A stretch of 35,004 nucleotides of DNA from an uncultured Alphaproteobacteria bacterium. GTDB taxonomy: Bacteria; Pseudomonadota; Alphaproteobacteria; UBA7887. This document shows positions 19,941 through 30,356 of the stretch, in pieces (positions within the stretch are counted from its first letter, which is position 1; every line of letters starts with the position of its first letter). Position numbers and translations under genes: made by a program. Below the pieces are notes generated by a model. The model had not been told where the DNA came from. It ran no database searches and saw only the letters and a program-made list of their open reading frames with translations. The stretch is taken from NCBI GenBank assembly GCA_902562525.1, contig CACETT010000010.1:1-35004 (forward strand), read 5' to 3'.

Positions 19941-20117
19941 TATTAGATTACCTAGTTTGTTTTGCTTCGGACGGTATATTGGCGGAATGATGTGTTTTCA
20001 GCAAGCTGCTCACTTCTTGCAGAAAAAGATTGAGGTAACAAGGTTTAACGAAGCGCAAAATCCGTATAGTGTAAATCCGATTTAAATAGTTTGTTAGGGA
20101 CAACAGGAGCATTGATC

Positions 20118-21023
20118 ATGAGTCAAGAAAGGGTCTTCCAGGGAGTTTACGTGGCGTTGGCTACACCAATGACACCAAGCTCTGAGCTTAATGAGGATGC
20201 TTTACGGCAACTTCTAGATTTCAACATTGACTCTGGCGTCGATGGATTTTGGATCGCCGGCGGGGGTGGTGAGAGCGTTCTACTTGATGATGACGAGAAT
20301 CGTCGGATAGCAGAAATTTCTGCGGAGCAGGTCGCTGGTCGAGCAAAAATTATAATGCACGTTGGTGCTCCGACGACCAAACGGGCTGCGGCTATGGCCG
20401 AGCATGCGTCAAATGTAGGTGTGGATGCGATTTGTTGCGTGCCTCCATTCTTTTACCCACAACCGGCCGATGCCATAGCTGAACATTACCGTGCAGTGTC
20501 TGAGAGCGCTGGCTTGCCTTTTTTTGCATATAATCTTCCTAGTTCTACGGGTGTTGAGATTACTCCAGATATGATGGCTCTTTTTCAGGAAAGGGTTCCC
20601 AATATGGAGGGATTGAAGCACTCAGCTTTTGGTTTCCACTATGTTCGTGAATTTGTGCGAATGGGGTTGAGCTGTTTTATAGGCTTTAGCTCACTGACCT
20701 TGCCCGCACTGAGTATGGGTGCCGTAGGAACTGTAGATGGCCCTCCGGGAATAGCGCCCGAGTATTGGGTGGAATTATGGCAGGCATTTAGGGACGGGGA
20801 CATGGATAGAGCTCTAGCCGCTCAAGATAAAGCAATAGACGTATGTAATTTGATTTGGCACGGTAAAATAGGTGGCTACCATCCGGTGTTGAAGGCGGCG
20901 ATAAAATACCGAACGGGGATAGATTGTGGCGCTCCGAGAGCCCCAGGCCAGCCTTTATCACCCGAGAAAGATGCCCTACTCAAAAAGCAACTTTCTGAGA
21001 TGGGGCTTTTGAAGAGTAGTTAA
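20118..21023 (+). CDS. dihydrodipicolinate synthase/N-acetylneuraminate lyase family protein
   Basis: GVYVALATPMTPSSELNEDALRQLLDFNIDSGVDGFWIAGGGGES; FFAYNLPSSTG; Schiff-base Lys region MEGLKHSAF; SD AGGAG at 20105-20109 before ATG 20118. Confidence 0.9.
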   Translation: MSQERVFQGVYVALATPMTPSSELNEDALRQLLDFNIDSGVDGFWIAGGGGESVLLDDDENRRIAEISAEQVAGRAKIIMHVGAPTTKRAAAMAEHASNVGVDAICCVPPFFYPQPADAIAEHYRAVSESAGLPFFAYNLPSSTGVEITPDMMALFQERVPNMEGLKHSAFGFHYVREFVRMGLSCFIGFSSLTLPALSMGAVGTVDGPPGIAPEYWVELWQAFRDGDMDRALAAQDKAIDVCNLIWHGKIGGYHPVLKAAIKYRTGIDCGAPRAPGQPLSPEKDALLKKQLSEMGLLKSS

Positions 21024-21071
21024 TGTCATCCCTTTTCATTGTGAGATGGGATACAGTTGTGTTGGGGTAAA

Positions 21072-22637
21072 ATGGTAGAACGCAGTCAGCATGAAACTTG
21101 GAATATAACCAAGGAAACCGTCTCCTCTGAACAAGGAGTAGTGGCTAGCCATCATTACTTGGCTTCAGATATCGGAGCAGAGGTGCTTGGGCGTGGAGGT
21201 AACGCTGTGGATGCGGCGGTTGCGACTAGCCTCGCAATCGGGACGGTGGAGCCATGGATGAGTGGGCTTGGTGGCGGAGGGTTTATGATGGTTTACCTCG
21301 CCTCCGAAGATAAAACTTATGCAGTTGACTTTGGAATGGTCGCCCCGCGTGATCTCAATTCCGACGACTATCCACTCACTGGCAGTAATGCTGCCGACCT
21401 TTTTGGTTGGCCAGAGGTTCTGGAAAATAGAAATTTAATCGGTTACCCATCTATTGCCGTGCCTGGGTACGTTGCGGGCATCTCGACGGCCGCCGCAAAA
21501 TTCGGTTCGCTTCCGTGGGAAGATCTAATAACTCCAGCCGTTGAAATGGCTGAAATGGGAATGATTTCGGATTGGTACGCTACTCTCATGATCTCAACTG
21601 CTGCAGCGCAGTTGAAAGAATTTCCAGAAAGTCAGAAAGTATATTTGCCAGATGGTTTTCCTCCAGTCGGGGAGTGGGGAAGGCCGCCGCCGGGGATAGT
21701 TCTGGGGAAGTTGGCGGAAACTTACCGAAGGTTGCGAGATGCAGGTCCTAGAGATTTCTACGAAGGAAAGCTGGCAGACTCACTGGTATCAGACTTGAAG
21801 GCTGGCGGCAGTGTTCTATCCAAGGTTGATCTGGCAAAATATGAGGCAAAGGTTCACCCTGCCCTGGAAGGGAAATATAAAGACGTTGCTATTAGTGTTG
21901 CGCCAGGCCTGACCGCAGGGCCTACTCTCTTGGATACTTTCCAACGCCTGGGTGACCGGGCAAAGGGGAAAACTCCTGATCCTGCAACCTATCAGGCGTA
22001 CGCAGAAAGTCTCAGCGAGGCCTATCAGCACAGATTTGATACTATGGGAGACAGTAATGAGGCTACGTCTCCATCATGTACTACCCATATTAGTGTCGCC
22101 GATGGCGAAGGTAACTTTGTTGCTTTGACGCAGACCTTATTGTCTCTATTTGGATCAAAGGTGATGTTGCCCAATAGCGGTGTCCTCATGAACAATGGCA
22201 TAATGTGGTTTGATCCGAGACCAGGGCGTCCAAATTCTATCCAGCCTGGACGGAAGCCCTTATCCAATATGTGCCCGACAATTTTTAGTCACAATGGGAC
22301 CCGGACTGCCCTTGGGGCTTCGGGTGGTAGACGCATCATGCCGGCCGTATTTCAATTGATGTCGTTTTTAACGGATTTTGGCATGGATGTGGGGTCTGCC
22401 GCTGCGCAACCCAGAATTGATGTCAGTGGAGGAGATACTCTGAGCTTAGATAGCCGGTTGTCCCCAGAGATAGAGAAAGAGATAAGCAAGAAATATTCGG
22501 TTGAGAGGGGGCACCATGGCGTGTACCCATCATTGTACGCTTGTCCTAACTTAGTAAGTGGTGCAATTGGTGGAGGGCCCGTGACAGGTGCCGCCTTCAT
22601 ACCTTCGCCCTGGGCTAAGGTTTCGGCGCCCGGTTAG
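21072..22637 (+). CDS. gamma-glutamyltransferase family Ntn-hydrolase
   Basis: GGNAVDAAVATSLAIGTVEPWMSGLGGGGFMMVY; catalytic-Thr region SPSCTTHISVADGEGNFVALTQTL; no signal peptide evident. Confidence 0.9.
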   Translation: MVERSQHETWNITKETVSSEQGVVASHHYLASDIGAEVLGRGGNAVDAAVATSLAIGTVEPWMSGLGGGGFMMVYLASEDKTYAVDFGMVAPRDLNSDDYPLTGSNAADLFGWPEVLENRNLIGYPSIAVPGYVAGISTAAAKFGSLPWEDLITPAVEMAEMGMISDWYATLMISTAAAQLKEFPESQKVYLPDGFPPVGEWGRPPPGIVLGKLAETYRRLRDAGPRDFYEGKLADSLVSDLKAGGSVLSKVDLAKYEAKVHPALEGKYKDVAISVAPGLTAGPTLLDTFQRLGDRAKGKTPDPATYQAYAESLSEAYQHRFDTMGDSNEATSPSCTTHISVADGEGNFVALTQTLLSLFGSKVMLPNSGVLMNNGIMWFDPRPGRPNSIQPGRKPLSNMCPTIFSHNGTRTALGASGGRRIMPAVFQLMSFLTDFGMDVGSAAAQPRIDVSGGDTLSLDSRLSPEIEKEISKKYSVERGHHGVYPSLYACPNLVSGAIGGGPVTGAAFIPSPWAKVSAPG

Positions 22638-22654
22638 TATAGTGTGGAAGAGTT

Positions 22655-23842
22655 ATGTTAAAATTTCGATATAAATTTTTGTGTAGTGGTAATGTATTAA
22701 GCAAAGCTTTCTGCACGGCTCTAACTTTCACTTTGCTGGTGTGTTTTGGCTCTGGTCCAAGGGCTGAGGGTTTGCCGCGGACCTTCGGATGGACCGCTTA
22801 TGGTACTACTTCCTCGGGCTATGCAGTGTCTGTGGCTATCGGGAACGCGCTAGCCGATGATGGTTACCGTTTACGTGTAATTCCAGCAAAAAATGATATA
22901 TCTCGACTTACCCCACTCCGTGCAAAAAGGGTTCAATTTGCTGCGACTGGGATAGGTAGCTACCTTGCTCAAGAAGGTGTCAACGATTTTGGAACACGCC
23001 GTTGGGGCCCCCAGAAACTTCGACTTATTATGATGTCATGGTCTAATACCAATACGGTTGTTGCGGCAGCTACCAAGGACACGGGTGTAAAGACCGTGCA
23101 GGACTTGGCCGGCAAACGGGTCGTCTGGGTAATTGGGGCCCCTGCTTTGAACATGAATATGGAAGGGGTGTTGGCATTTGGTGATCTGGATTGGTCGGAT
23201 GTTACCCGGGTGGTAGTGGGGGGGCAAAAGGCCGCTATGCAAGGTTTAATTGAGGGTACTATTGATGCCGCCATTGCTAGTACGAATACATCCGCTTTGT
23301 ATCAGTTGGCTGGCTCCCCTAGAGGGTTGTATTTTATTCCGAAGCCGCACGATGATGTTGCAGGCTGGCATCGCATGAACCTCAAGGCTCCGTGGATAAA
23401 ACCCTCAATTGGTACCGCAGGAGTGGATCTCTCGGTTGAGAATCCTTTGGAAGGCGGCAGTTACGGTTACCCCATCTTAATTACATACGCCACCAGAGAT
23501 GAGCAAATGGCCTACGATCTTGCGAAGCTCATCCATATCAATTACGAGGAGTTCAAGGATGCGCACTCTAGTGGTGTGGGTTTTGCAATGGAGCGTCAGG
23601 TGTTTGATTGGATCGTGCCGTATCATGATGGTGCGGTTCGATATTTTAGGGAAATAGGCGTCTGGACTGAGAAACATCAAGTTCACAACGATGGGTTAGT
23701 AGCCAGGCAGGATACCTTGTCGCTTGCTTGGAATGAATTCTTGAAGAAGGAAATTCCCGAGGAAATCTTCTACGAAGAGTGGTTACGAGCTCGCTTTATT
23801 GCTCTTTCGGAAGCTGGAATGGATACGATATGGGGGGAATAG
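22655..23842 (+). CDS. TAXI family TRAP transporter solute-binding protein
   Basis: Signal peptide; TSSGYAVSVAIGNALADDGYRLRVIPAKNDISRLTPLRAKRVQFAATG; adjacent to fused TRAP permease. Confidence 0.9.
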   Translation: MLKFRYKFLCSGNVLSKAFCTALTFTLLVCFGSGPRAEGLPRTFGWTAYGTTSSGYAVSVAIGNALADDGYRLRVIPAKNDISRLTPLRAKRVQFAATGIGSYLAQEGVNDFGTRRWGPQKLRLIMMSWSNTNTVVAAATKDTGVKTVQDLAGKRVVWVIGAPALNMNMEGVLAFGDLDWSDVTRVVVGGQKAAMQGLIEGTIDAAIASTNTSALYQLAGSPRGLYFIPKPHDDVAGWHRMNLKAPWIKPSIGTAGVDLSVENPLEGGSYGYPILITYATRDEQMAYDLAKLIHINYEEFKDAHSSGVGFAMERQVFDWIVPYHDGAVRYFREIGVWTEKHQVHNDGLVARQDTLSLAWNEFLKKEIPEEIFYEEWLRARFIALSEAGMDTIWGE

Positions 23843-25950
23843 AAAAGCTCTCTGAAGGCAGTAATTATGAAGATAAAAAGTCGCCTGCTCGTTTCCGCTC
23901 TCTGACACGATATTCGAGGCTAATATTTCTTTTGTCCGCTATGGCTGGCCTGTTGTTGGCAGTGTATCAAATTATGGGTCTACACACTTTGACAGGCCTG
24001 GCAGTTTTAGAAAATAGTTATCTGTACTTGCTGCTTGCGTTGTTCCTTTCCAATGTTTTTTTAGTTTTTCCGGCTACAGCCAAGTCCCCACGTTCTTATA
24101 TTCCACTTTATGACATTTTCTTATTCCTAATTTGCCTAAGTGTCGGCGGCTATTTTTCGGTAACTGGATTAACTAGCCTGCAGGAGGGTTGGGAATTTAT
24201 TTCGCCAACGGGGCCTGTAGTCATGGCGTTTGTTTTTTGGGTATTGATTATGGAGGCTGCGCGACGCGCCGGCGGTTGGGGGATCGCCATCATATTTGGA
24301 ACATTTTCGTTGTATCCTATATTTGCAGATATGCAATTTATGCCAGCAGTTCTGTCGGGGTTATCACAAGATATCGTTGCTACAGCAAGTTACCACATGA
24401 TGAGTGAGGAATCCGTGCTGGGTATTCCTCTCAGGGTCTTTGGAACGTTAATAGTAGGATTTATTTTGTTTGGAGTTGCCTTACAAAGTACAGGTGGCGG
24501 TCGCTTTTTCATAAATCTGGCCTTTGCAGTTTTGGGGGGTGTGAGAGGCGGCCCGGCTAAGGTAGCAATATTTGCGAGTGGTTTATTTGGCTCGTTGAGC
24601 GGTAGCGTCGTCACTAATATTCTTACCACCGGATCTATGACAATACCCGCTATGAAAAGGACCGGTTATCCGCCCCGTTACGCTGGTGGAATCGAAGCTT
24701 GCGCTTCCACAGGTGGGGTATTAATGCCTCCGGTTATGGGGGCGACGGCCTTTGTCATGGCTTCTTTCTTGGATATCCCATACGTGGCAGTGGCTTTAGC
24801 GGCGGTTGTTCCGTCTTTCCTTTATTTCTTTGGATTATTTGTACAAATCGACTCGTATGCCGCGCGAAATGATATTCAAGGTTTGCCCAAATCTGAGTTG
24901 CCTTCTGTTAAGAAAACCCTTTCTGAGGGCTGGTATTATATTTTTGGGTTCCTGCTATTAGTTTATCTACTAATTTATTTGAAACGTGAAGCCCATGCTC
25001 CCTTCTATGCGACGATTGCGCTTTTGGCTTTAAGCCAATTTGGGAAACTGAAGCGACAGGACGTTTGGTACTATATACTTGGAGGTGCAATCCTAGCTTT
25101 TCTGGCCATCATTATAGCTAGCGTAAAGTTTTCCGCTGCATTTGTCACAACGGTGCCTCTAGGTGCTGGAGTGATACTTCTGGCTTTGAGCCAGGCACCC
25201 AAAGACATACGTATTTCTTTGGACAAGGTGTCTGGGTTTTTAGAATCTAGTGGGCGATTGCTCACCGAGTTAGTTGCTATTTTGGCCGCTGTTGGACTTA
25301 TTATCGGTGGGTTAATGATGACCGGCGTGGCCAGTTCCTTTTCGGGAGAGATTACCAGGCTAGCGGGGGGTGAATTAATGCCGCTGCTGTTTATGGGGGC
25401 GGGAACGGCATTTATACTGGGCGTCGGCATGACCGTAACAGCTGCTTATATATTGCTTGCTATTGTTTTAGCTCCAGCTCTCATTGGCTTAGGATTGGAT
25501 CCAATAGCCGTACATTTATTCATCCTATATTGGGGAATGATTTCGTTTATTACCCCACCGGTGGCATTGGGAGCTTTTGCTGCAGCTAGCTTGGCTGGTG
25601 CGACACCTATGCGCACTGGTTTCGAGGCAATGCGGCTGGGAAGCATTGTATATTTTTTACCCTTCTTTTTTGTGTTAAACCCAGCGTTAGTACTTAATGG
25701 GGATGCTTTGACTATTATTGTTGAGGTATGTACTGCAGTGGTGGGGATAGTAATGATAGCAGCGGGGTTACAGGGACATCTTATATTGGTGGGCTCTTTT
25801 TACTCAGACCTGCTGTCATGGATTTATAGGGTGATACTTATCATTGGCGGGTTGGCTCTGGCGTATCCTGAGATGGTAAGCAATGGAGTAGGGATCATCG
25901 TGCTGATTTTGGTTTTTGGCATGACGCGTTTAATCCCCTTAAAAACTTAG
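23830..25950 (+). CDS. TRAP transporter fused permease (DctQ/DctM, TAXI-type)
   Basis: Many TM segments; GSLSGSVVTNILTTGSMTIPAMKRTGYPPRYAGGIEACASTGGVLMPPVMGATAFVMASFL; start chosen at MGGIEK, overlapping the SBP stop. Confidence 0.92.
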   Translation: MGGIEKLSEGSNYEDKKSPARFRSLTRYSRLIFLLSAMAGLLLAVYQIMGLHTLTGLAVLENSYLYLLLALFLSNVFLVFPATAKSPRSYIPLYDIFLFLICLSVGGYFSVTGLTSLQEGWEFISPTGPVVMAFVFWVLIMEAARRAGGWGIAIIFGTFSLYPIFADMQFMPAVLSGLSQDIVATASYHMMSEESVLGIPLRVFGTLIVGFILFGVALQSTGGGRFFINLAFAVLGGVRGGPAKVAIFASGLFGSLSGSVVTNILTTGSMTIPAMKRTGYPPRYAGGIEACASTGGVLMPPVMGATAFVMASFLDIPYVAVALAAVVPSFLYFFGLFVQIDSYAARNDIQGLPKSELPSVKKTLSEGWYYIFGFLLLVYLLIYLKREAHAPFYATIALLALSQFGKLKRQDVWYYILGGAILAFLAIIIASVKFSAAFVTTVPLGAGVILLALSQAPKDIRISLDKVSGFLESSGRLLTELVAILAAVGLIIGGLMMTGVASSFSGEITRLAGGELMPLLFMGAGTAFILGVGMTVTAAYILLAIVLAPALIGLGLDPIAVHLFILYWGMISFITPPVALGAFAAASLAGATPMRTGFEAMRLGSIVYFLPFFFVLNPALVLNGDALTIIVEVCTAVVGIVMIAAGLQGHLILVGSFYSDLLSWIYRVILIIGGLALAYPEMVSNGVGIIVLILVFGMTRLIPLKT

Positions 25951-25972
25951 GAATACGAGGCAGGATGAGATT

Positions 25973-27922
25973 ATGGATAAAGAAACAGTAGTGCTTTCTT
26001 ATGACGTAATTGTGGTTGGTTCAGGTGGTGCGGGGAGTGCGGCGGCGCATGCTGCCTCTCGCGATGGCGCTAGAGTACTTGTGGTTACAAAAGATCCAAT
26101 CGGTTGTTCGGATAGTAAAATTGCCGAGGGGATAGTCACGGTGCGAGGTGTGGCGGAAGAAAGTGATAGCCATGAGGTGTTGTCTGACAATCTTCGGCTT
26201 GCTGGTGGAGACCTTCCTGTTCCGGAGATCACTGAGGCTTTTGCTGAGGATTCTGAGGAGGCATACGATTGGCTGCGTCGTCAAGGGGTGCGCCCCAGGA
26301 TTGATTCTAAAAATGGCGGGCCGGTGGTGCTGCCGATCGCCCTTGGGGGACACAGCCACCGTAGGTCGGTTAGTCATGATAATGGCGGCCTGGCGGTAGG
26401 TCATGCGGCCTGGAATGCTGTCGTGCAGGGAGATGGCGTTGACTATATAGAAGACTCTTGGTTTTTGGACATTGTTACCGAGGACGGGCCAGAGGGTCCC
26501 GTGGTGGCGGGTGGCCTCATTTACGATGCCGGGGAAGGGTGCCTAATTGCTGTTCAAGCCCCAGCGGTAGTTATCGCGGCGGGTGGTTTGAGCACCTTAT
26601 ATTTTCCAAATACAGATACCATGCGCGGTAATACGGGGGATTCTTATGCAGTGGCAGCCCGGGCAGGCGCAGAGCTGGTTGATATGGAGCAGGTGCAATT
26701 TTTGCCGTTCTGTTTGACTTCGCCGCCATCATACGAGGGTTTGTTAGCAGGTGAACCGGTGACCGCTGGATACTTAGGGGTTATTCGTGGGGCCGACGGT
26801 AAAATAATATTAGACAGCGTTATGCTCAGGACCCGCGCTGAATGCGCGGCTGCAATGGTTAGGGCGGTTGAAGCCGGAAACGGCACTGAGAGTGGAGGCT
26901 GTTACCTAGATTTAACCGCAAATGTTAAAGGTGAAAGGTCGGCAAAGTATTACGTAAAGTTTGTCCATACTGCTGTAAGCGGGGTAATGGTAACGGTGCG
27001 GCAAGCCTTGGGCCGTGCGGCGTCTGAGTTCAAGGAAATCTGGGAAGTCAGGCCTGGCGCACATTATTGTATGGGTGGCGTCCGGGTTGACGCAGAAGGC
27101 AGCGCAAAGGCTCTAACCAACCGGCACCCGGTTCGGGGCTTATTTGCCGCAGGGCAGGCAATGGGTGGGGTTTTTGGTGGCAACCGCTTAGGTTCAACAT
27201 CCTTATCGGAGGGACCTATTTTTGGCGCTAGGGCTGGGCACAAGGCGGCCGAATTACGGGTCAAGAAGATGCCGGAAGAGAAGAAAAGTCTATCTTCAGA
27301 GTTTGAGATTGCGCTCCGGAGTTATCTCGAAGTCTTTGGACAGGAGGGCGATAGGTCAGGTTCCGGAATGATAAGGGAGCTGCAGAAAGCAGCCTGGAAT
27401 GGAATTGGTCCGTCCCGTAGCCGTGTTGGTTTAGAGAGATTTCTGAGGCAGGTGGCGGATTTTAGGAAACAAGCTTCAAGCATAGCTGTGAGTAAGGAGT
27501 CCATTTGGAACCAGGCCTTTATCGATTATGTCGAGTTTTTAAATATGCTGGACACAGCAGAAGCAGTCGCAGTTTCCGCTTTAAATCGACCAAATAGCTT
27601 GGGGGCGCATATTAGGATGGACGGGGGTAACACCTCTGTTTTGTTTACGAAACCTTATTCTGTTGGGGTGTTTCACGCTAAGTCTGGGGGCCTCCAAACC
27701 TGTAAGCTGAATCGGCCTTCCACGCCATGGTCAACGTTGTTGGCACATGCCTATCATGGACTGAAACGTAGATTAGAGCTTAAGATCCTTTGGGTTTTGC
27801 CTTTGGCTTTGCAGGATAGAATTGTGGAGAAGAAATTTCGAGATGTTATGGGCTCGCTGGAGACAGAAAAACCTGAGGCTGAACGTAAAGTCTCTAATGG
27901 AGAGGAGTTAGAGGCGGCGTGA
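25973..27922 (+). CDS. FAD-dependent oxidoreductase, fumarate reductase/succinate dehydrogenase flavoprotein-like
   Basis: DVIVVGSGGAGSAAAHAASRDGARVLVVTK dinucleotide fold; GGHSHRRSV; RPGAHYCMGGVRVD; GLFAAGQAMGGVFGGNRLGSTSLSEGPIFG. Confidence 0.88.
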   Translation: MDKETVVLSYDVIVVGSGGAGSAAAHAASRDGARVLVVTKDPIGCSDSKIAEGIVTVRGVAEESDSHEVLSDNLRLAGGDLPVPEITEAFAEDSEEAYDWLRRQGVRPRIDSKNGGPVVLPIALGGHSHRRSVSHDNGGLAVGHAAWNAVVQGDGVDYIEDSWFLDIVTEDGPEGPVVAGGLIYDAGEGCLIAVQAPAVVIAAGGLSTLYFPNTDTMRGNTGDSYAVAARAGAELVDMEQVQFLPFCLTSPPSYEGLLAGEPVTAGYLGVIRGADGKIILDSVMLRTRAECAAAMVRAVEAGNGTESGGCYLDLTANVKGERSAKYYVKFVHTAVSGVMVTVRQALGRAASEFKEIWEVRPGAHYCMGGVRVDAEGSAKALTNRHPVRGLFAAGQAMGGVFGGNRLGSTSLSEGPIFGARAGHKAAELRVKKMPEEKKSLSSEFEIALRSYLEVFGQEGDRSGSGMIRELQKAAWNGIGPSRSRVGLERFLRQVADFRKQASSIAVSKESIWNQAFIDYVEFLNMLDTAEAVAVSALNRPNSLGAHIRMDGGNTSVLFTKPYSVGVFHAKSGGLQTCKLNRPSTPWSTLLAHAYHGLKRRLELKILWVLPLALQDRIVEKKFRDVMGSLETEKPEAERKVSNGEELEAA

Positions 27923-28626
27923 AAGTTGAATTGGCTATAATTCGCGGTGGTGAAAAGAGATTAGTCCCTTTTGAGTATGCGCCGCGTGAAGAAGGCGAAA
28001 GGCCAATGGCCTTAGACGTTTTACTCCAGGCGCAGGCAACTGACATCCCCGATTTGTCATTTCGGTACGGTTGTCGAAATCGAACCTGTGGTCTGTGCAC
28101 GGTAGATATCAATGGACGGCCAAGAGTGGGTTGCCGAGCGCGAGTTCGTGAGGGTGATCAGCTTAGCGCTCCTTCCACACTCCCAGTCGTTAGAGATATG
28201 GTCTCCAGGCGGGATGGAATTGCCAGGCAACTTCGGGGAAGGGTGCCAAGTACATTGCGCGGAAATGATTTGGATGTGGAGGCGCCCGAGGATTATCATG
28301 CACTAACAGCCTGTATAGAATGCTATGCGTGTCTGGATAATTGCCCGATGCATGCGAGAAACTTTGATCAGGGTATCGAGCGGCGAGATGAAAACAAGGC
28401 CTATACATCGGGGAACCCATTTTCACTTCTAAAATTACAGCGGATAAGGCTGGACCCTGTTGCTACGAGAGAGGACGCGAATAAGGCCTTAAATGCGGCT
28501 ATCGAACTGGGAATAGACGCGTGTTATGACTGCCCTGGCTGTAAATGCGGAGTTGGAATTGATCTAAAAAGGAAAGTCGTTAAGCCATTGGTAGATGCTA
28601 GTAAGGCCTTGTTATCTGAAGATTAA
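27919..28626 (+). CDS. Sdh/Frd-like iron-sulfur subunit ([2Fe-2S] plus dicluster-type Cys motifs)
   Basis: RYGCRNRTCGLCTVDINGRPRVGC; CIECYACLDNCP; CYDCPGCKCGVGID; start overlaps flavoprotein stop (GTGA). Confidence 0.87.
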   Translation: MKVELAIIRGGEKRLVPFEYAPREEGERPMALDVLLQAQATDIPDLSFRYGCRNRTCGLCTVDINGRPRVGCRARVREGDQLSAPSTLPVVRDMVSRRDGIARQLRGRVPSTLRGNDLDVEAPEDYHALTACIECYACLDNCPMHARNFDQGIERRDENKAYTSGNPFSLLKLQRIRLDPVATREDANKALNAAIELGIDACYDCPGCKCGVGIDLKRKVVKPLVDASKALLSED

Positions 28627-28689
28627 TTGAACATTTGTGGGTAACCGAGGTTGGCTGGCATGTTACTGGATAGCGTTTGAGGAGGGATA

Positions 28690-29451
28690 ATGCTTACGAA
28701 ACAGCAAATATCTGACTTTCGGTCTAATGGTGTTTTGGTAATAGAACAATTAATAACCGAAGGCGCTATACAGAAGTTACGCCATCGAGTTGAGGCGATA
28801 GCGGCCGGCCAGAGTGCCTTTCCCCGAAACGATATGGAGTTCGAACCTGGGAAGGAAGGCCACGGGCTTAGTATAGATTATCTAAGGAAACTTATTAATT
28901 GTGCCAAGAACGATGAGGTGTTCATGGAACATGCAAAAAGCCCGATGCTTCTTGATGTTATTGAGTCTTTGCTAGGGCCTGATATTAAGCTTTTAACCGA
29001 TCAGTTATTTATGAAACCTCCTGGTGGAATGGAGAAAACGTATCATCAGGATTCTCCCTACTTTCCGATAAGGCCCATGGAGTTAGTGTCGTCTTGGACT
29101 GCCTTAGACGACGTTACTTTGGATAATGGCTGTTTGTGGGTAGTGCCTGGGAGCCATCTTGGCGGAGCCTTGCCTCACTCTGAGGTTTGGATGCGTGGAG
29201 ATCAGGAGGATATGCGCGTTCCTGACCAAATTATTGATAGAGAGGTTGAGCAGCCAATCTTGCTAAAAGCCGGTGACGTTTCTTTTCATCATGGCTTGCT
29301 TTTGCACAGGTCGGGTTCCAATCGAACAAGTACGCGGAGACGGGGTCTTGCTACCCATTACATGAGCGCCCAGTCGCGTTGGATTGGCGAGGAATTATCT
29401 AAGCCTTCTTATCCCCTTCTTCGCGGGGAGAGTCACGAAGGTTGCGTTTGA
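28690..29451 (+). CDS. phytanoyl-CoA dioxygenase (PhyH) family Fe(II)/2OG oxygenase
   Basis: QISDFRSNGVLVIEQLI; TYHQDSPYFPIRPMELVSSWTALDDVTLDNGCLWVVPGSH; distal HRSGSNRT. Confidence 0.9.
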   Translation: MLTKQQISDFRSNGVLVIEQLITEGAIQKLRHRVEAIAAGQSAFPRNDMEFEPGKEGHGLSIDYLRKLINCAKNDEVFMEHAKSPMLLDVIESLLGPDIKLLTDQLFMKPPGGMEKTYHQDSPYFPIRPMELVSSWTALDDVTLDNGCLWVVPGSHLGGALPHSEVWMRGDQEDMRVPDQIIDREVEQPILLKAGDVSFHHGLLLHRSGSNRTSTRRRGLATHYMSAQSRWIGEELSKPSYPLLRGESHEGCV

Positions 29452-29486
29452 GACTGGCGTCATGTCTTAGCTCTGGTAGCTAAAAA

Positions 29487-30356
29487 TTGCACGTCCAGAA
29501 TAGTCTACAAAGTGTGGTGTTAATGATCGGTAGCACTTTGTGTTATTCAGGGCTTCATGCTCTTATACGTTATACCTCCCAGGAGCTTCACCCTTTTGAA
29601 TTAGCTTTCTTCAGAAACTTATTTGGGCTTTTAGTAATTGCTCCTTGGTTTTTTAGCAAAGGGCTTGGGATACTCCGGACCACCCGGTTACCTTTTCATT
29701 TAGTGCGAGCCGGATTGAATGCCCTGGCAGTTCTGTCTTTTTTTTATGCCTTCAGTGTTGTTCCTTTGGCCGAAGCAACAGCGCTTTCTTTTGTGGCACC
29801 AATTTTCGCGACGGTTCTAGCTGTAATATTTCTTGGAGAGGTGGTGGGTGGCCGCAGATGGTTGGCGATTTTACTAGGTATAGTAGGGGTTTTTGTGCTC
29901 CTCAGGCCAGGCTTTGAAACAGTGAGCTTAGGCGAAATCTCTGTACTAATTTATTCGTTGCTAACGGCGATCGCCATAATTGTCTCTAAGTCCTTAAGTA
30001 GAACTGATTCAAGTGTGACCATCATTGCCTACGTGATTTTGTTGATGATTCCCATCTCAGCGATTCCAGCCATATCTGTTTGGCAAACACCGACCTTTAA
30101 TCAGTTGATTTTGATGGTGTTGATGGGGATATTAGGAACGTCTGGACAATTGCTTCTAACGGAAGCCTTAAGAAGGTCAGCTACTTACATAGTGATGCCC
30201 TTGGATTTCTTAAAAATGGTTTGGGCTGTAATATTTGGTGTTATATTTTTTGGGGAGTATTTAAGCTTTGCGGGCTGGCTGGGTTCAGGACTTATTATTT
30301 TGGGTGCTACGTATATTGTCCTCCGCGAGGGAAAAACCAGAGGGGCTCCGCTTTGA
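29487..30356 (+). CDS. EamA/DMT family transporter
   Basis: 10 TM segments; FFRNLFGLLVIAPW; EATALSFVAPIFATVLAVIFLGE; GTSGQLLLTEALRRS. Start codon not ATG (TTG) or internal Met. Confidence 0.9.
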   Translation: MHVQNSLQSVVLMIGSTLCYSGLHALIRYTSQELHPFELAFFRNLFGLLVIAPWFFSKGLGILRTTRLPFHLVRAGLNALAVLSFFYAFSVVPLAEATALSFVAPIFATVLAVIFLGEVVGGRRWLAILLGIVGVFVLLRPGFETVSLGEISVLIYSLLTAIAIIVSKSLSRTDSSVTIIAYVILLMIPISAIPAISVWQTPTFNQLILMVLMGILGTSGQLLLTEALRRSATYIVMPLDFLKMVWAVIFGVIFFGEYLSFAGWLGSGLIILGATYIVLREGKTRGAPL

